A DNA stretch of 45,017 nt from an uncultured Gammaproteobacteria bacterium (GTDB taxonomy: Bacteria > Pseudomonadota > Gammaproteobacteria > Berkiellales > Berkiellaceae): contig CADEEZ010000016.1 of NCBI GenBank assembly GCA_902826485.1, positions 1-45,017 of the forward strand, in the 5' to 3' direction. The position numbers and the translations under genes were made by a program. Shown here piece by piece: positions 1 through 9,630 of this stretch. The notes beneath the pieces are model-generated. The model saw only the letters and a list, made by a program, of their open reading frames with translations, was not told the DNA's origin and did no database searches. Within the stretch, counting starts at the first letter, position 1, and each line of letters begins with the position of its first letter.

Positions 1-36
1 ACAGAAAAGATTAGATATCTGTGAATTTTCTAAGGT

Positions 37-74
37 TTTGTAGGGGACGGCCTCCGTGCCGTCCCTCTAAAATA
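37..74. repeat. Solo palindromic repeat at left edge
   Basis: A hairpin with stem GGGACGG (44-50) and CCGTCCC (59-65) sits just downstream of the minus-strand ankyrin gene. Its centre, GGCCTCCGTGCC, and its flank TTTTGTAG match the arms of the 37-bp inverted repeat at 14817-14994, so it looks like a single diverged arm of the same dispersed family. It could also help terminate the ankyrin-gene transcript. The T-run expected on that side is weak, so the terminator role is a guess. Confidence 0.5.
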
Positions 75-87
75 AGCTTAAAAGAGC

Positions 88-1314
88 CTAGTAACCGCCT
101 AGAACCGTGTCAGGGTGATTATCAGGATTACCCATCATCGGGCCGATTGGGTGAGCATACATCGGTTCGCTGTCATGATTATCATAAGTACCCGCTTTTG
201 AAGCGCCAGGTGCCTTATGATGATTTTGATCGTGAGGCGTCACAACATGATCTCCAGGCAATACGTGATCTGTATCGATGGCTTTCATTTTGTCTAATTT
301 AGCTTGAATGGCTTTAGGCACTTCAGCACCATACATTTTTAACATGTTCACAGCGCCAATTTCATTTGCTTTAAAAGCCAATTCTAAAGCCGTTTTGCCT
401 TCACTATTTTTGTGATTCACGCTGGAGCCTAGCTGAATTAATGCTTCAATTGCTTGTAATTTTCCGCCTTCAGCTGCATGTTCTAAAGGCGTTGAATTAT
501 CTATGCCAGCAGAAATTTTCGCGCCATTGGCCACCAAGCATCTAATCATGTCTGCGTCGTCGTTAATGATCGCAAGATCTAAAACAGAGATGTCTTCGTT
601 ATCGGTTTGGTTGATTTTAGCGCCGTTTTTAACAAGCAAATTAACCAATTCTTCTTCGCCAGACATCGCGGCAGCAAATAAAGGCGTACGCTCATTCAGA
701 TCAACCGCATTAATTTTAGCGCCTTTTTCGATTAATAATTTGGCAAATTGCGTGTCGCTGTTGGAAGCCGCATAATGAAGGGGCGTCCAGCCATTGAGAT
801 CAACCGCATTAATTTTAGCGCCGTGTTCAATTAATTTGAAGGTGGCATCTAAACTGTCACTCATCACAGAATTATGCAGCGGCGTGCGTTTCATGAAATT
901 TTCATGCGTATTAATATCGGCTTCGGTGTGAGCAAGAATTTTTTCGATTGACCAAGTGTCATTCGTATTAGCGGCTTTAAGTAAATATTGATTCGCAATA
1001 TCGGTTTTATGTAATTCTTTTGGCAAAGTGGCATTATTGGCTAATAAAGTCACGATAACTTGCGTCTTACCAGCGCTTAGGGCCATTTCGATAGGAGAGA
1101 GCGTAAAACCCCAATATCCTTTCGAATTTACATCTGCGCCTTTTTGGATAAGATATTCCATTACTTTACGTTGACCAAATTGTGCTGCAACGGCAATAGG
1201 GGTATCATTCCAACCCGTAAACCCAGTGTAATTAGGGCTGTAATTTTGGATTTCGATTAAATTTCTAACCGCTTGTAAATCGCCTTTGGCAACTGCGTCA
1301 TTTAAATTAGTCAT
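88..1314 (-). CDS. Ankyrin-repeat protein (408 aa), effector-like
   Basis: This is an ankyrin-repeat protein, a scaffold for protein-protein contacts. About eight to ten 33-residue repeats fill residues 1 to about 340; the clearest carry TPLHYAAS, TPLFAAA, TPLEHAA and KTALELAF, with connecting GAKINAVD-type loops. The last 65 or so residues are low-complexity, rich in His, Pro, Asp and Gly, and probably disordered. There is no signal peptide or membrane segment, so the protein is cytosolic or exported by a signal-peptide-independent route. The ATG is preceded by GGAG at good spacing. Adjacent repeats share a perfect 26-bp DNA repeat, a sign of recent unit duplication. In Legionellales such proteins are often Dot/Icm substrates; here that is inference only. 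It lies 28 bp downstream of folD on the same strand and could be co-transcribed. Confidence 0.88.
   Translation of the reverse strand: MTNLNDAVAKGDLQAVRNLIEIQNYSPNYTGFTGWNDTPIAVAAQFGQRKVMEYLIQKGADVNSKGYWGFTLSPIEMALSAGKTQVIVTLLANNATLPKELHKTDIANQYLLKAANTNDTWSIEKILAHTEADINTHENFMKRTPLHNSVMSDSLDATFKLIEHGAKINAVDLNGWTPLHYAASNSDTQFAKLLIEKGAKINAVDLNERTPLFAAAMSGEEELVNLLVKNGAKINQTDNEDISVLDLAIINDDADMIRCLVANGAKISAGIDNSTPLEHAAEGGKLQAIEALIQLGSSVNHKNSEGKTALELAFKANEIGAVNMLKMYGAEVPKAIQAKLDKMKAIDTDHVLPGDHVVTPHDQNHHKAPGASKAGTYDNHDSEPMYAHPIGPMMGNPDNHPDTVLGGY
698..822. repeat. 26-bp perfect direct repeat inside ankyrin gene
   Basis: The 26 bases at 698-723 recur exactly at 797-822, a 99-bp offset that equals one 33-residue ankyrin unit. 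Both copies encode the GAKINAVDLN loop. This indicates recent duplication or gene conversion of one repeat unit. Confidence 0.8.
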
Positions 1315-1342
1315 GAATTACTCCAATTTTATATTTTTTTTG

Positions 1343-2215
1343 TTAATTACTTTGACGCTTTTCAGCAAGCTGTGCGGCAAGTAAAGTATTTTGCATTAAG
1401 GTCGCAACGGTCATTGGACCCACACCTCCTGGGACTGGGGTTATATAACGGGCATTGATTTTGGCTGTTTCAAATTCTACATCACCCACGACTTTTCCTG
1501 AAGAGAGCCGGTTGATACCGACATCTATAACAACAGCACCCGGTTTAATCCAGTCACCGGGGATAAGATTGGGTTTTCCGACAGCGACAATGAGTAAATC
1601 CGCTTCTTGAACATGATTTTTTAAATTTTTAGTAAATTTATGACAAGTGGTGGTGGTAGCACCGGCTTGTAATAATTCTAACGTCATGGGCCGACCGACA
1701 ATATTTGAAGCACCCACGATAACCGCATGGGCGCCATAATAATCAAAAGAGATAGAGTCTAATAGCTGCATAATCCCAAAGGGCGTACAGGGCCTTAAAA
1801 CGGGTAAACGCTGCGCCAATCGGCCTATGTTGTAGGGATGAAATCCATCCACGTCTTTATAGGGTGAAATCGCTTCAATCATAGCTTGTTCTGAAATGTG
1901 CGCAGGTAAGGGCAGCTGAATTAATATGCCATGAATTTCTGAATCTTGATTTAATGCATGAATTAAATCGATTAACGCACTTTCTGAAGTATTATCGGGC
2001 AAATCATAAGCACGGCTAATGAATCCTAGTTCGAGGCATAATGCGCGTTTTTTCTCTACATAAATTTTAGAAGCAGGGTCTTGGCCCACTTGAATAACCG
2101 CAAGACCCGGGGCAGGCAATTGCGCCAAACGCCTATTTTTCACTTGAATAATCAAGTCTTGTTTAATACGGTCAGCTAGTTTTTTGCCGTCTAAAAGTTG
2201 GCAGGCTTGCGTCAT
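1343..2215 (-). CDS. folD: Bifunctional methylenetetrahydrofolate dehydrogenase/cyclohydrolase FolD
   Basis: FolD interconverts 5,10-methylene-THF and 10-formyl-THF in the cytosol, using NADP and then hydrolysing the methenyl intermediate. It supplies one-carbon units for purines and formyl-Met. At 290 residues it has the usual length. Visible motifs are [13 protein letters not shown] with the catalytic Lys of the YxxxK motif, the folate-site LIQLPLP, the family signature [14 protein letters not shown], the NADP-binding [11 protein letters not shown], and the C-terminal [16 protein letters not shown]. The ATG follows AGGCAAG at normal spacing. It is transcribed away from the tRNA cluster and toward the ankyrin gene 28 bp downstream. 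Nothing unusual was seen. Confidence 0.97.
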   Translation of the reverse strand: MTQACQLLDGKKLADRIKQDLIIQVKNRRLAQLPAPGLAVIQVGQDPASKIYVEKKRALCLELGFISRAYDLPDNTSESALIDLIHALNQDSEIHGILIQLPLPAHISEQAMIEAISPYKDVDGFHPYNIGRLAQRLPVLRPCTPFGIMQLLDSISFDYYGAHAVIVGASNIVGRPMTLELLQAGATTTTCHKFTKNLKNHVQEADLLIVAVGKPNLIPGDWIKPGAVVIDVGINRLSSGKVVGDVEFETAKINARYITPVPGGVGPMTVATLMQNTLLAAQLAEKRQSN

Positions 2216-2307
2216 TTTCTTGCCTTTATGATTAAATATTTAGTTCAATAGATAATAAAATAGTCTTTTGGTTTATTCTCGCACGAGAAAATAGTGTTTG
2301 CACGTGT

Positions 2308-2336
2308 TTGACGATTGGCCAAGTAAACAGTATTAT
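2308..2336 (+). promoter_or_regulatory. Sigma70-type promoter of the tRNA-tig operon
   Basis: TTGACG (2308-2313) and TATTAT (2331-2336) are separated by exactly 17 bp, each one base off consensus. Transcription would start near 2343, about 44 nt before tRNA-Pro. This is the only strong promoter seen before the five tRNAs, and no terminator separates the last tRNA from tig. It may therefore also feed tig-clpP. Confidence 0.7.
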
Positions 2337-2386
2337 TTGCGAACTTGGATATGAGGGCGTTTTCTGATAGAGTGCCTTCGCCTAGT

Positions 2387-2463
2387 CGGGGTATAGCGCA
2401 GCCTGGTAGCGCGTCTGCTTTGGGAGCAGAATGTCGGGGGTTCGAATCCCTCTACCCCGACCA
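2387..2463 (+). tRNA. tRNA-Pro (anticodon TGG)
   Basis: A full cloverleaf is visible. The acceptor stem CGGGGTA pairs with TACCCCG, the anticodon stem TCTGC/GCAGA encloses the loop TTTGGGA with anticodon TGG, and the T-loop is GTTCGAAT. CCA is encoded. It is the first of five clustered tRNAs. The first acceptor base is C, as is typical of bacterial tRNA-Pro. Confidence 0.96.
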
Positions 2464-2491
2464 ATAAATTTGGTAAATTTAGGTTGCATTC

Positions 2492-2568
2492 GCGCCTGTA
2501 GCTCATTTGGATAGAGCATCGGCCTTCTAAGCCGAGGGTAGCAGGTTCGAATCCTGCCAGGCGCACCA
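2492..2568 (+). tRNA. tRNA-Arg (anticodon TCT)
   Basis: The acceptor stem GCGCCTG pairs with CAGGCGC, and the anticodon stem TCGGC/GCCGA encloses CTTCTAA (anticodon TCT, reading AGA/AGG). The T-loop is GTTCGAAT and CCA is encoded. It lies 28 bp after tRNA-Pro in the same transcript. Confidence 0.96.
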
Positions 2569-2578
2569 TAAAAAATAT

Positions 2579-2655
2579 GGTGGACGTAGCTCAGTTGGTA
2601 GAGTCCCGGATTGTGATTCCGGTTGTCGTGGGTTCGAGCCCCATCGTTCACCCCA
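2579..2655 (+). tRNA. tRNA-His (anticodon GTG)
   Basis: The acceptor stem GTGGACG (2580-2586) pairs with CGTTCAC (2645-2651), and an extra G at 2579 faces the discriminator C at 2652. This G-1:C73 pair is the hallmark of tRNA-His. The anticodon stem CCGGA/TCCGG encloses TTGTGAT (anticodon GTG). CCA is encoded at 2653-2655. Confidence 0.96.
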
Positions 2656-2682
2656 GATTCTTTGTAGTGATTTTAAAGAGTT

Positions 2683-2758
<76 letters not shown>

Positions 2759-2772
2759 AAATTGGTTGATAT

Positions 2773-2857
2773 GCGAAAGTGGCGAAATTGGTAGACGCAC
2801 TGGATTTAGGTTCCAGCGGGGCAACCCTTGAGAGTTCGAGTCTCTCCTTTCGCACCA
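2773..2857 (+). tRNA. tRNA-Leu (anticodon TAG)
   Basis: This is an 85-nt class II tRNA with a long variable arm. The acceptor stem GCGAAAG pairs with CTTTCGC, and the anticodon stem CTGGA/TCCAG encloses TTTAGGT (anticodon TAG). CCA is encoded. It ends 42 bp before the tig start codon. The gap holds a Shine-Dalgarno sequence but no hairpin with a T-run, so tig is probably transcribed with the tRNAs. Confidence 0.95.
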
Positions 2858-2899
2858 TTTATAACATCTAGCTTCCCTGTTGAGTTGAGAGGAATTGCC

Positions 2900-4204
2900 A
2901 TGTCTATGCAAGTGTCTGTGGAAACTACGAGTGAATTAGGCCGTCGAGTGACGATTCAAATTCCAGATGCAGGGGTTAATAGCAAATATACTGCAAAAAT
3001 TAACGAACTCAGCAAAAAAATGAACCTCAAAGGTTTCCGCCCAGGTAAAGTACCTGTGGCGACCATCACCAAGAAATTTGGTCCTCAAATTCGTTCAGAA
3101 GTGATTGAAGAATTAATTAAAGATCATTTCCCTAAGGCCTTAACTGCCGAAGGCATACATCCTGCTGGCGTACCCACCATTGAAAAAATTCTAGATGAAA
3201 ATGAAAAATTAGAATTTGTGGCCAGTTTAGAAATCATGCCTGAAATTCAATTAGTAGACCTAAGCAATGTGACTTTTGAAAAACGTGTTGCTGAAGTAAC
3301 CGATGCTGACATCAGCAGCATGCTTGAAAAAATGAAAATCCAATATTGTGATTGGACTAAAGTAGAGCGTAAAGCCAAAAAGGGCGACAAATTATTAGTC
3401 GATATTTCTCGTCAATTACTAGATGGCAAACACCCAGAAGCATTTGAACAAAAAAATGTAAACTTAATTTTAAAATCCGAAGGCATGATTCCTGGATTAG
3501 TTGAAGGCTTAGTGGGTAAATCTGCAGGTGATAAAGTTGAGCTCAAACTCGCTTACCCAGACGATTGGAAAGACGATCATGATGCGGGCCTAGAAGTTGA
3601 AATCAAGCTTGAAATTTTTGAAGTCTTAGAACAACAACCGATGACGGACGAAGCGCTAGCCAATAAAGTTCGCATCGAAGTAAAAGAAGGCGAAGACTTA
3701 ATCGCTAACCTAAAACTAAAAGTTCGTGAACGCCTCACGAATGAATTACAAGAAACATTGACAGACGAAGTAAAAGAAAAAGTATTAGAAATTCTAATAG
3801 AAAAAAATAAATTTACTTTGCCAGAAGTGATGATCGAGCAAGAAAAAGAAAACGTTTTAAAAGAATTTGAACAACGTTTGAAAAATAATGAACATGTTCA
3901 TTTTCCTGAAGAAGCTGAGTTACAAGACATGGCTGAAAAAAGAGTCATGCTGGGCTTATTAATTAATAAAATAGTGGAAGTAAATAAGATTACTGTTTCA
4001 CCAGATAAAGTACGAACTGAAGCAGAGAAGCTAGCTAAAAACTTTGGTGCAAATGCTGAGCAATTTTTACAATATTACTTGTCTAACCAAAATTTAAGAG
4101 CTAACTTAGAAAGAAAAGCACTTTTAGATGAAACGGTTAGCTGCTTATTAACACAATTAAAAGTAAAAGAAACCCCTGTCAGTTTTGACGCCGTCATGTC
4201 ATGA
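2900..4204 (+). CDS. tig: Trigger factor, ribosome-associated chaperone and PPIase
   Basis: Trigger factor binds the ribosome exit site and shields nascent chains. The start at 2900 ([10 protein letters not shown]) follows GAGAGG at normal spacing, and in-frame codons upstream lie inside tRNA-Leu. The 434-residue length is typical. Residues 1 to about 115 form the ribosome-binding domain with the signature GFRPGKVP. The FKBP-like PPIase domain follows at roughly 150-245, with [20 protein letters not shown]. The remainder is the long helical C-terminal arm domain. It is first in the conserved order tig-clpP-clpX-lon; clpP starts 49 bp downstream. Confidence 0.97.
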   Translation: MSMQVSVETTSELGRRVTIQIPDAGVNSKYTAKINELSKKMNLKGFRPGKVPVATITKKFGPQIRSEVIEELIKDHFPKALTAEGIHPAGVPTIEKILDENEKLEFVASLEIMPEIQLVDLSNVTFEKRVAEVTDADISSMLEKMKIQYCDWTKVERKAKKGDKLLVDISRQLLDGKHPEAFEQKNVNLILKSEGMIPGLVEGLVGKSAGDKVELKLAYPDDWKDDHDAGLEVEIKLEIFEVLEQQPMTDEALANKVRIEVKEGEDLIANLKLKVRERLTNELQETLTDEVKEKVLEILIEKNKFTLPEVMIEQEKENVLKEFEQRLKNNEHVHFPEEAELQDMAEKRVMLGLLINKIVEVNKITVSPDKVRTEAEKLAKNFGANAEQFLQYYLSNQNLRANLERKALLDETVSCLLTQLKVKETPVSFDAVMS

Positions 4205-4253
4205 TGGAATGAAGGTCTCAAAAGGATGTAACTGGCGTATTACAGAGAGAGTA

Positions 4254-4901
4254 ATGATGAGAAATATTTTAGATAACCAAATAATGAATCAAACCCTCGT
4301 CCCGATGGTGGTAGAGCAATCAGCGCGAGGCGAAAGAGCCTATGATATTTATTCTCGTTTATTAAAAGAGCGTGTAATATTTCTAGTTGGTCCAGTTGAA
4401 GATTACACCGCGAATTTAATCGTCGCTCAGTTTTTATTTCTAGAATCAGAAAATCCAGACAAAGATATTTATTTATATATCAATTCTCCCGGTGGGTCTG
4501 TTACTGCAGGCATGGCAATTTACGATACCATGCAATTTATTAAGCCAGATGTCAGCACACTTTGTATTGGTCAAGCTGCTAGCATGGGGGCTTTTTTACT
4601 TGCTGCGGGCAAACAGGGTAAAAGACACGCTTTGCCTAATTCTCGTGTGATGATTCACCAACCTTTAGGTGGATTCCAAGGCCAGGCAAGTGACATAGCA
4701 ATTCATGCAAAAGAAATGATGAAGGTCAAAGATACACTGAATGAGCTTTTGGCTAAACATACAGGTCAGCCAATAGACAGAGTAGCCAATGATACTGACA
4801 GAGATAATTTTATGAGTGCTGATCAAGCCGTTAACTACGGCATTATCGACTCAGTCTTTGCACACAGAGCGTCACTCCCAAATCAGCCAACAAACACATA
4901 A
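4254..4901 (+). CDS. clpP: ATP-dependent Clp protease proteolytic subunit
   Basis: ClpP forms the tetradecameric serine-protease chamber that degrades proteins fed by ClpX or ClpA. The start at 4254 (MMRNILDNQ) follows AGAGAGAG; a longer open frame begins upstream, but the extra part has no family similarity. The product has 215 residues, close to the usual 195-210. The catalytic triad is visible: Ser110 in GQAASMGAF, His135 in MIHQPLGG, and an Asp in NDTDRDNF. The oxyanion and handle region [16 protein letters not shown] is intact. As in many gammaproteobacteria it lies between tig and clpX. Confidence 0.97.
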   Translation: MMRNILDNQIMNQTLVPMVVEQSARGERAYDIYSRLLKERVIFLVGPVEDYTANLIVAQFLFLESENPDKDIYLYINSPGGSVTAGMAIYDTMQFIKPDVSTLCIGQAASMGAFLLAAGKQGKRHALPNSRVMIHQPLGGFQGQASDIAIHAKEMMKVKDTLNELLAKHTGQPIDRVANDTDRDNFMSADQAVNYGIIDSVFAHRASLPNQPTNT

Positions 4902-5048
4902 AATCTCATTAAGTTTCTGGTTTTAGGCCGTTAAGTAATATATATATAAAGAAAAGATAAGGTTAATCTGCTTTATACTAGATATAAATTTGGTATAGTA
5001 AATAACAGAACAAGCAGATTTTAAGCAAGCGGTATTAGGGGTACATAC

Positions 5049-6338
5049 ATGAGTACTAAATCAGGTGGCAAAGGGTCAGAAGGGGGCAAACTTCTTTATT
5101 GCTCATTTTGTGGAAAAAGCCAACACGAAGTTCGTAAGTTAATTGCCGGCCCCTCTGTTTTTATTTGTGATGAATGCGTCGAATTATGTAATGACATTAT
5201 TCGTGAAGAAATTGACGAAACCTCAGAAATTAATCAAAAATCACATTTACCTACACCTAAAGAGATTCATGCCATCTTAGATGAATATGTCGTAGGTCAA
5301 GGTCAAGCCAAAAAAATTCTTTCTGTTGCCGTGTATAATCACTATAAACGTTTACGCAGTAACCTAAAAACCGAAGACATTGAATTAGGCAAAAGTAATA
5401 TTTTGCTGATTGGCCCAACCGGTTCGGGTAAAACGTTATTGGCAGAAACATTAGCCAGATTATTAGACGTACCTTTTACCATTGCCGATGCAACCACGTT
5501 GACAGAAGCAGGGTATGTAGGCGAAGACGTCGAGAATATCATTCAAAAATTGCTCCAAAAATGCGATTACGATATTGAAAAAGCCCAAACAGGTATCGTT
5601 TATATCGATGAAATCGATAAAATTTCTCGTAAGTCTGAAAATCCTTCTATTACCCGAGATGTATCGGGTGAAGGCGTTCAACAGGCCTTATTAAAATTAA
5701 TCGAAGGCACAGTGGCTTCGGTTCCTCCACAAGGGGGTCGTAAGCACCCACAACAAGAATTTTTACAAGTAAACACTTCTCGTATGCTGTTTATTTGTGG
5801 GGGCGCTTTTGCGGGAATGGAAAAAATTATCCGAGATCGTACCGATAAAACAGGTATTGGTTTCTCAGCAGATGTTAAGAGCAAAGAAGACAGAAAAGCC
5901 AATAATGAGCTGCTCAAACATGTTGAGCCTGAAGATTTGATTAAATATGGTTTAATTCCCGAATTTATTGGCAGATTACCGGTTTTAGCGGTGCTAGAAG
6001 AGCTAGACGAAGCTGCTTTGCTGAATATATTGGTTGAACCTAAAAATGCCCTCACCAAACAGTATGCAAAATTGTTTGAAATGGAAGGGGTTGAGCTGGA
6101 ATTTAGAAAAGAAGCTTTACGAGCGGTGGCTAAAAAAGCCATGCAGCGTAAGACAGGGGCCAGAGGCCTTAGGTCCATACTTGAAAATGTTTTATTAGAC
6201 ACCATGTATAAGCTGCCTTCTTTAGAAGGGGTAAGTAAAGTGGTGATTGATGAAAGTTTAATCAAAGGCGAATCTGAGCCTTTGCTTATTTATCAAAACC
6301 CCGATAAACCCCTCAAAACAAAAGAAGGGGAAGGGTAA
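5049..6338 (+). CDS. clpX: ATP-dependent Clp protease ATP-binding subunit ClpX
   Basis: ClpX is the AAA+ unfoldase that recognises tagged substrates and threads them into ClpP. The N-terminal zinc-binding domain carries CSFCGKS and CDECVELC. Walker A is GPTGSGKT, Walker B is VYIDEIDKI, and the ClpP-docking IGF loop is present in [12 protein letters not shown]. The 429-residue length is standard. The 147-bp gap after clpP contains AT-rich candidate -10 boxes near 4974 and 4994 but no convincing -35, so a separate clpX promoter is possible but unproven. The lon gene follows 50 bp downstream. Confidence 0.97.
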   Translation: MSTKSGGKGSEGGKLLYCSFCGKSQHEVRKLIAGPSVFICDECVELCNDIIREEIDETSEINQKSHLPTPKEIHAILDEYVVGQGQAKKILSVAVYNHYKRLRSNLKTEDIELGKSNILLIGPTGSGKTLLAETLARLLDVPFTIADATTLTEAGYVGEDVENIIQKLLQKCDYDIEKAQTGIVYIDEIDKISRKSENPSITRDVSGEGVQQALLKLIEGTVASVPPQGGRKHPQQEFLQVNTSRMLFICGGAFAGMEKIIRDRTDKTGIGFSADVKSKEDRKANNELLKHVEPEDLIKYGLIPEFIGRLPVLAVLEELDEAALLNILVEPKNALTKQYAKLFEMEGVELEFRKEALRAVAKKAMQRKTGARGLRSILENVLLDTMYKLPSLEGVSKVVIDESLIKGESEPLLIYQNPDKPLKTKEGEG

Positions 6339-6388
6339 CCTCCAGCCGAGTTTATCATTAGGTTATATCAATAAGGGGATAGATAAAT

Positions 6389-8995
6389 ATGGAACTTGTC
6401 ACCATGAACATTCCGGTGTTACCACTTAGAGACGTGGTTGTTTTTCCACATATGGTTATTCCCTTATTTGTCGGTCGAGAAAAGTCTATTAAAGGCCTCG
6501 AAGCAGCAATGAATACCACTGAAAAACAAATCATGCTGGTTGCCCAAAGAGAACCTACTCAAGACAACCCAACAGATAAAGATATTTATGATGTGGGGGC
6601 AGTTGCCACCATATTGCAATTGCTAAAACTTCCCGATGGTACGGTAAAAGTATTAGTGGAAGGTGTTAAGCGCGGCAAAATAATTGAATTTTTAGAAACA
6701 GATCCGCATTTTTTAGTTCGTGCACAGATTATCGAATCAAATGAACTGAGTGAAAATGAAAGTACGGTTCTGATTCGTACGATTCTTTCTCAATTCGAAA
6801 AATACGTAAAATTGAATAAAAAAATCCCGCCTGAAATCATTACGTCGGTTGCGGGTATCGAAGATCCAGGTCGCTTAGCAGATACAATTGCAGCGCATAT
6901 GTCTTTAAAAATTCCAGACAAACAATCTGTTCTAGAATTAATTGATCTGACTCAGCGTATGGAAAAGCTGATGGCCTTAATGGAGTCGGAAATTGATCTG
7001 CTCCAAATGGAACAGCGCATTAAAACCAATGTTAAAAAACAAATGGAAAAATCTCAGCGAGAATACTATCTCAATGAGCAAATGAAGGCCATTCAAGAAG
7101 AATTGGGTCATGAAGCCAACGAAGGCGAAGATCTGCGCAAAAAAATTGAAAATGCAGGGATGAGTGCCGAAGCTAAGCAAAAAACTTTAGCTGAGTTAAA
7201 TAAACTTAAAATGATGGCACCTATGTCGGCTGAAGCCACGGTGTCTAGAAATTATATCGATTGGATGTTAGCGGTTCCCTGGAAGAAAAAATCTAAAGTC
7301 AGTTTAGATTTAAAACAGGCAGAAGAAATTTTAGATGCCGATCATTATGGCTTAGATAAAGTCAAAGAACGTATTTTAGAATATCTGGCTGTTCAAAAAC
7401 GCGTTAAAAAAATCAAAGGACCCATTTTATGTTTAGTTGGGCCGCCTGGGGTAGGTAAAACCTCATTAGGGCAATCCATTGCTCGAGCAACGCAACGCAT
7501 ATTCGTGAGAATGTCGTTGGGCGGTGTGCGCGATGAAGCCGAAATTAGAGGTCACCGTCGAACTTATATTGGCTCAATGCCTGGTAAGATTTTACAAAAG
7601 CTTTCTAAGGCGGGTGTTAAAAATCCGTTATTTTTGCTTGATGAAATCGATAAAATGAGCAGTGATTTCAGAGGCGACCCAGCGTCTGCCATGTTAGAGG
7701 TGCTCGATCCGGAACAAAACACGGCTTTTAACGATCATTATTTAGAAGTCGACTACGACTTGTCTGACATCATGTTTGTGGCTACAGCAAATTCTTTGAA
7801 TATACCGCCGCCCTTACTAGACAGAATGGAAGTGATTCGCTTAGCGGGTTATACCGAAGATGAAAAATTAAATATTGCCAAAAAATATTTGGTACCTAAG
7901 CAACGTAAAAATAATGGCTTGTTGCCTAATGAAGTTGAGTTATCTGATGCGGCGATATTAGACATCATTCGTTATTATACGCGTGAATCGGGTGTTCGAA
8001 GCCTCGAGCGAGAAATCTCTAAAATTTGTCGCAAAGTGGTGAAAGATTTATTGCTGAGCCAAGACATTGAGGCAGCTAAGTCAAAAGATGAAGGCGCACC
8101 TAAAGTGGTTAACGCCATTAAATCAAGTAAGATTGAAATTATAGATGAAGAGCCCGAACTCGATCCCGCTAAACCCGAAGAAGAAACCGAAGGGGTAGTG
8201 CCTGAAACCAATCAGGTTGAAGAAGTGATGGTTGCGCCTGTCTCTAGCCCGAGTGATGTACATGTCACGCCTGACATGCTTGAAAACTATTTAGGGGTTC
8301 GTAAATATCGCTTTGGTCGTGCAGAAGAAAATGACAGAGTAGGTCAAGTGACCGGATTAGCCTGGACAGAAGTCGGCGGAGAAATCCTCACCATAGAAGC
8401 CATTGCAGTAGATGGCAAAGGCAAAGTCACTCGAACAGGCTCACTGGGCGAAGTGATGCAAGAATCGATACAAGCTGCTTTGACAGTAGTAAGAAGCCGA
8501 GCAAATAGCTTAGGTATTCCTAAAGACTTTTACGAGAAAAAAGATATCCATGTCCATGTCCCTGAAGGCGCTACACCTAAAGATGGTCCTAGTGCTGGTA
8601 TAGGGATGGCAACTGCACTGGTTTCGTCTCTCACAGGCATCCCCGTGCGTTCAGATGTGGCCATGACAGGGGAAATTACCTTAAGAGGCGAAGTGCTTCC
8701 TATAGGGGGGCTGAAAGAAAAACTTTTGGCTGCGCGCAGAGCGGGCATTAAAAATGTGGTTATTCCTGAAGAAAATCGTCGAGATTTAAAAGAAATCCCT
8801 GAAAATGTTCAACATGACATACATATCCACTGTGTTAAGTGGATAGATGAAGTGTTTGAACTTGCGTTAACCAGACCGCCAGAGCCTTTGCCAACGCCGC
8901 CAGATGGGCCTGCGGGAGAAATAAAAACGAAGCCAGAAGACAAGAAATCAGACGAAGGTAAAATAGAGGCGCAAGATGATTTGCGTCATCATTAA
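6389..8995 (+). CDS. lon: Lon protease with unusual acidic insertion
   Basis: Lon is an ATP-dependent serine protease that removes misfolded and regulatory proteins. The order is an N-terminal LON domain (about 8-205), a coiled coil, an AAA+ module with Walker A GPPGVGKT near residue 352 and Walker [10 protein letters not shown] near 418, and the protease domain with its catalytic Ser in PKDGPSAG near 734 and Lys in [10 protein letters not shown] near 776. The start follows AAGGGG. At 868 residues it is about 85 longer than E. coli Lon. Roughly 60 extra residues, rich in Glu, Pro and Asp, lie between the AAA+ lid and the protease domain (about 560-628). A charged tail of about 40 residues is added at the C terminus. 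Both active sites look intact. Confidence 0.97.
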   Translation: MELVTMNIPVLPLRDVVVFPHMVIPLFVGREKSIKGLEAAMNTTEKQIMLVAQREPTQDNPTDKDIYDVGAVATILQLLKLPDGTVKVLVEGVKRGKIIEFLETDPHFLVRAQIIESNELSENESTVLIRTILSQFEKYVKLNKKIPPEIITSVAGIEDPGRLADTIAAHMSLKIPDKQSVLELIDLTQRMEKLMALMESEIDLLQMEQRIKTNVKKQMEKSQREYYLNEQMKAIQEELGHEANEGEDLRKKIENAGMSAEAKQKTLAELNKLKMMAPMSAEATVSRNYIDWMLAVPWKKKSKVSLDLKQAEEILDADHYGLDKVKERILEYLAVQKRVKKIKGPILCLVGPPGVGKTSLGQSIARATQRIFVRMSLGGVRDEAEIRGHRRTYIGSMPGKILQKLSKAGVKNPLFLLDEIDKMSSDFRGDPASAMLEVLDPEQNTAFNDHYLEVDYDLSDIMFVATANSLNIPPPLLDRMEVIRLAGYTEDEKLNIAKKYLVPKQRKNNGLLPNEVELSDAAILDIIRYYTRESGVRSLEREISKICRKVVKDLLLSQDIEAAKSKDEGAPKVVNAIKSSKIEIIDEEPELDPAKPEEETEGVVPETNQVEEVMVAPVSSPSDVHVTPDMLENYLGVRKYRFGRAEENDRVGQVTGLAWTEVGGEILTIEAIAVDGKGKVTRTGSLGEVMQESIQAALTVVRSRANSLGIPKDFYEKKDIHVHVPEGATPKDGPSAGIGMATALVSSLTGIPVRSDVAMTGEITLRGEVLPIGGLKEKLLAARRAGIKNVVIPEENRRDLKEIPENVQHDIHIHCVKWIDEVFELALTRPPEPLPTPPDGPAGEIKTKPEDKKSDEGKIEAQDDLRHH

Positions 8996-9072
8996 TCCCG
9001 TGATACCTTGCTCGTGCTCGGGTAAAATTTTTGAATAAATAAAAAATTTGGATAAATAAAAAGGGGATCTTT

Positions 9073-9408
9073 GTGGGCAAAATTGCGGTCAATAAAACTG
9101 ATTTAATCGATGCGATGGCTGAAGCTTCGTCTATTTCCAAAGTGGCTGCAGGTAAAGCCCTAAGTACATTCTTAGAATCTATTACACAAACCCTACAAGC
9201 GGGTCAGTCTATCTCTTTATTGGGGTTTGGTACGTTTGGTATGAAGGCTAGAGCAGCAAGAACAGGTCGTAATCCTAAGACCGGAGAACCTATTCAAATC
9301 GGTGCCGCAAATATTCCTTTCTTCAAGGCTGGTAAAGCGTTGAAAGATGCTGTAAACTGCGGCTCCAATGAAGTTGATGAAGTTCATCAAGAAAAGCAGG
9401 GTGCTTAG
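9073..9408 (+). CDS. hupB: DNA-binding protein HU-beta with extended C terminus
   Basis: HU is a small nucleoid protein that bends and compacts DNA as a dimer. The GTG start at 9073 (MGKIAVNKTDLID) follows AAGGGG at normal spacing. The family core is intact, including LLGFGTFGMKARAARTGRNP and the usual terminal FFKAGKALKDAVN. HU normally stops at that point, at about 90 residues. Here 16 more residues follow (CGSNEVDEVHQEKQGA), and the stop codon TAG lies inside tRNA-Val, a 10-bp overlap. This suggests the ancestral stop codon was lost. It fits the conserved lon-hupB-ppiD order. Confidence 0.95.
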   Translation: MGKIAVNKTDLIDAMAEASSISKVAAGKALSTFLESITQTLQAGQSISLLGFGTFGMKARAARTGRNPKTGEPIQIGAANIPFFKAGKALKDAVNCGSNEVDEVHQEKQGA

Positions 9409-9474
9409 CTCAGTTGGTAGAGCGTCGCCTTTACACGGCGAATGTCGGGGGTTCAAGCCCCTCAGCACCCACCA
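9399..9474 (+). tRNA. tRNA-Val (anticodon TAC)
   Basis: The acceptor stem GGGTGCT pairs with AGCACCC, and the anticodon stem TCGCC/GGCGA encloses TTTACAC (anticodon TAC). The T-loop is GTTCAAGC and CCA is encoded. Its first 10 bases are also the last codons and stop of hupB, so the tRNA must be cut from a transcript whose ribosomes terminate inside it. Confidence 0.96.
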
Positions 9475-9480
9475 GTTATC

Positions 9481-9557
9481 GGAGCGGTAGTTCAGTTGGT
9501 TAGAATATCGGCCTGTCACGCCGAGGGTCGCGGGTTCGAGTCCCGTCCGCTCCGCCA
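9481..9557 (+). tRNA. tRNA-Asp (anticodon GTC)
   Basis: The acceptor stem GGAGCGG pairs with CCGCTCC, and the anticodon stem TCGGC/GCCGA encloses CTGTCAC (anticodon GTC). The discriminator is G and CCA is encoded. Only 6 bp separate it from tRNA-Val, and a terminator follows 28 bp downstream. Confidence 0.96.
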
Positions 9558-9585
9558 GTTTTCAAAAACTTAAATTTGAGTTATA

Positions 9586-9613
9586 AAAGGCGTGGTGACA
9601 CGCCTTTTTTTTT
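9586..9613 (+). terminator. Rho-independent terminator after hupB-tRNA-Val-Asp
   Basis: An AAAGGCGTG / CACGCCTTT hairpin with a 4-base GTGA loop is followed by an unbroken T-run. It sits just after tRNA-Asp and just before the ppiD ribosome-binding site. The main hupB-tRNA transcript should therefore end here. Confidence 0.85.
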
Positions 9614-9630
9614 ACGTGAGGATTACACAC

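Noticed and set aside
5678..6265. 195-codon minus-strand frame inside clpX
   Set aside because: It is a serine/leucine-rich mirror of a conserved plus-strand gene, with no ribosome-binding site or family similarity.
8996..9060. CCCG...CGGG hairpin as a terminator after lon
   Set aside because: The stem is only four pairs with a long loop, so it is not convincing.
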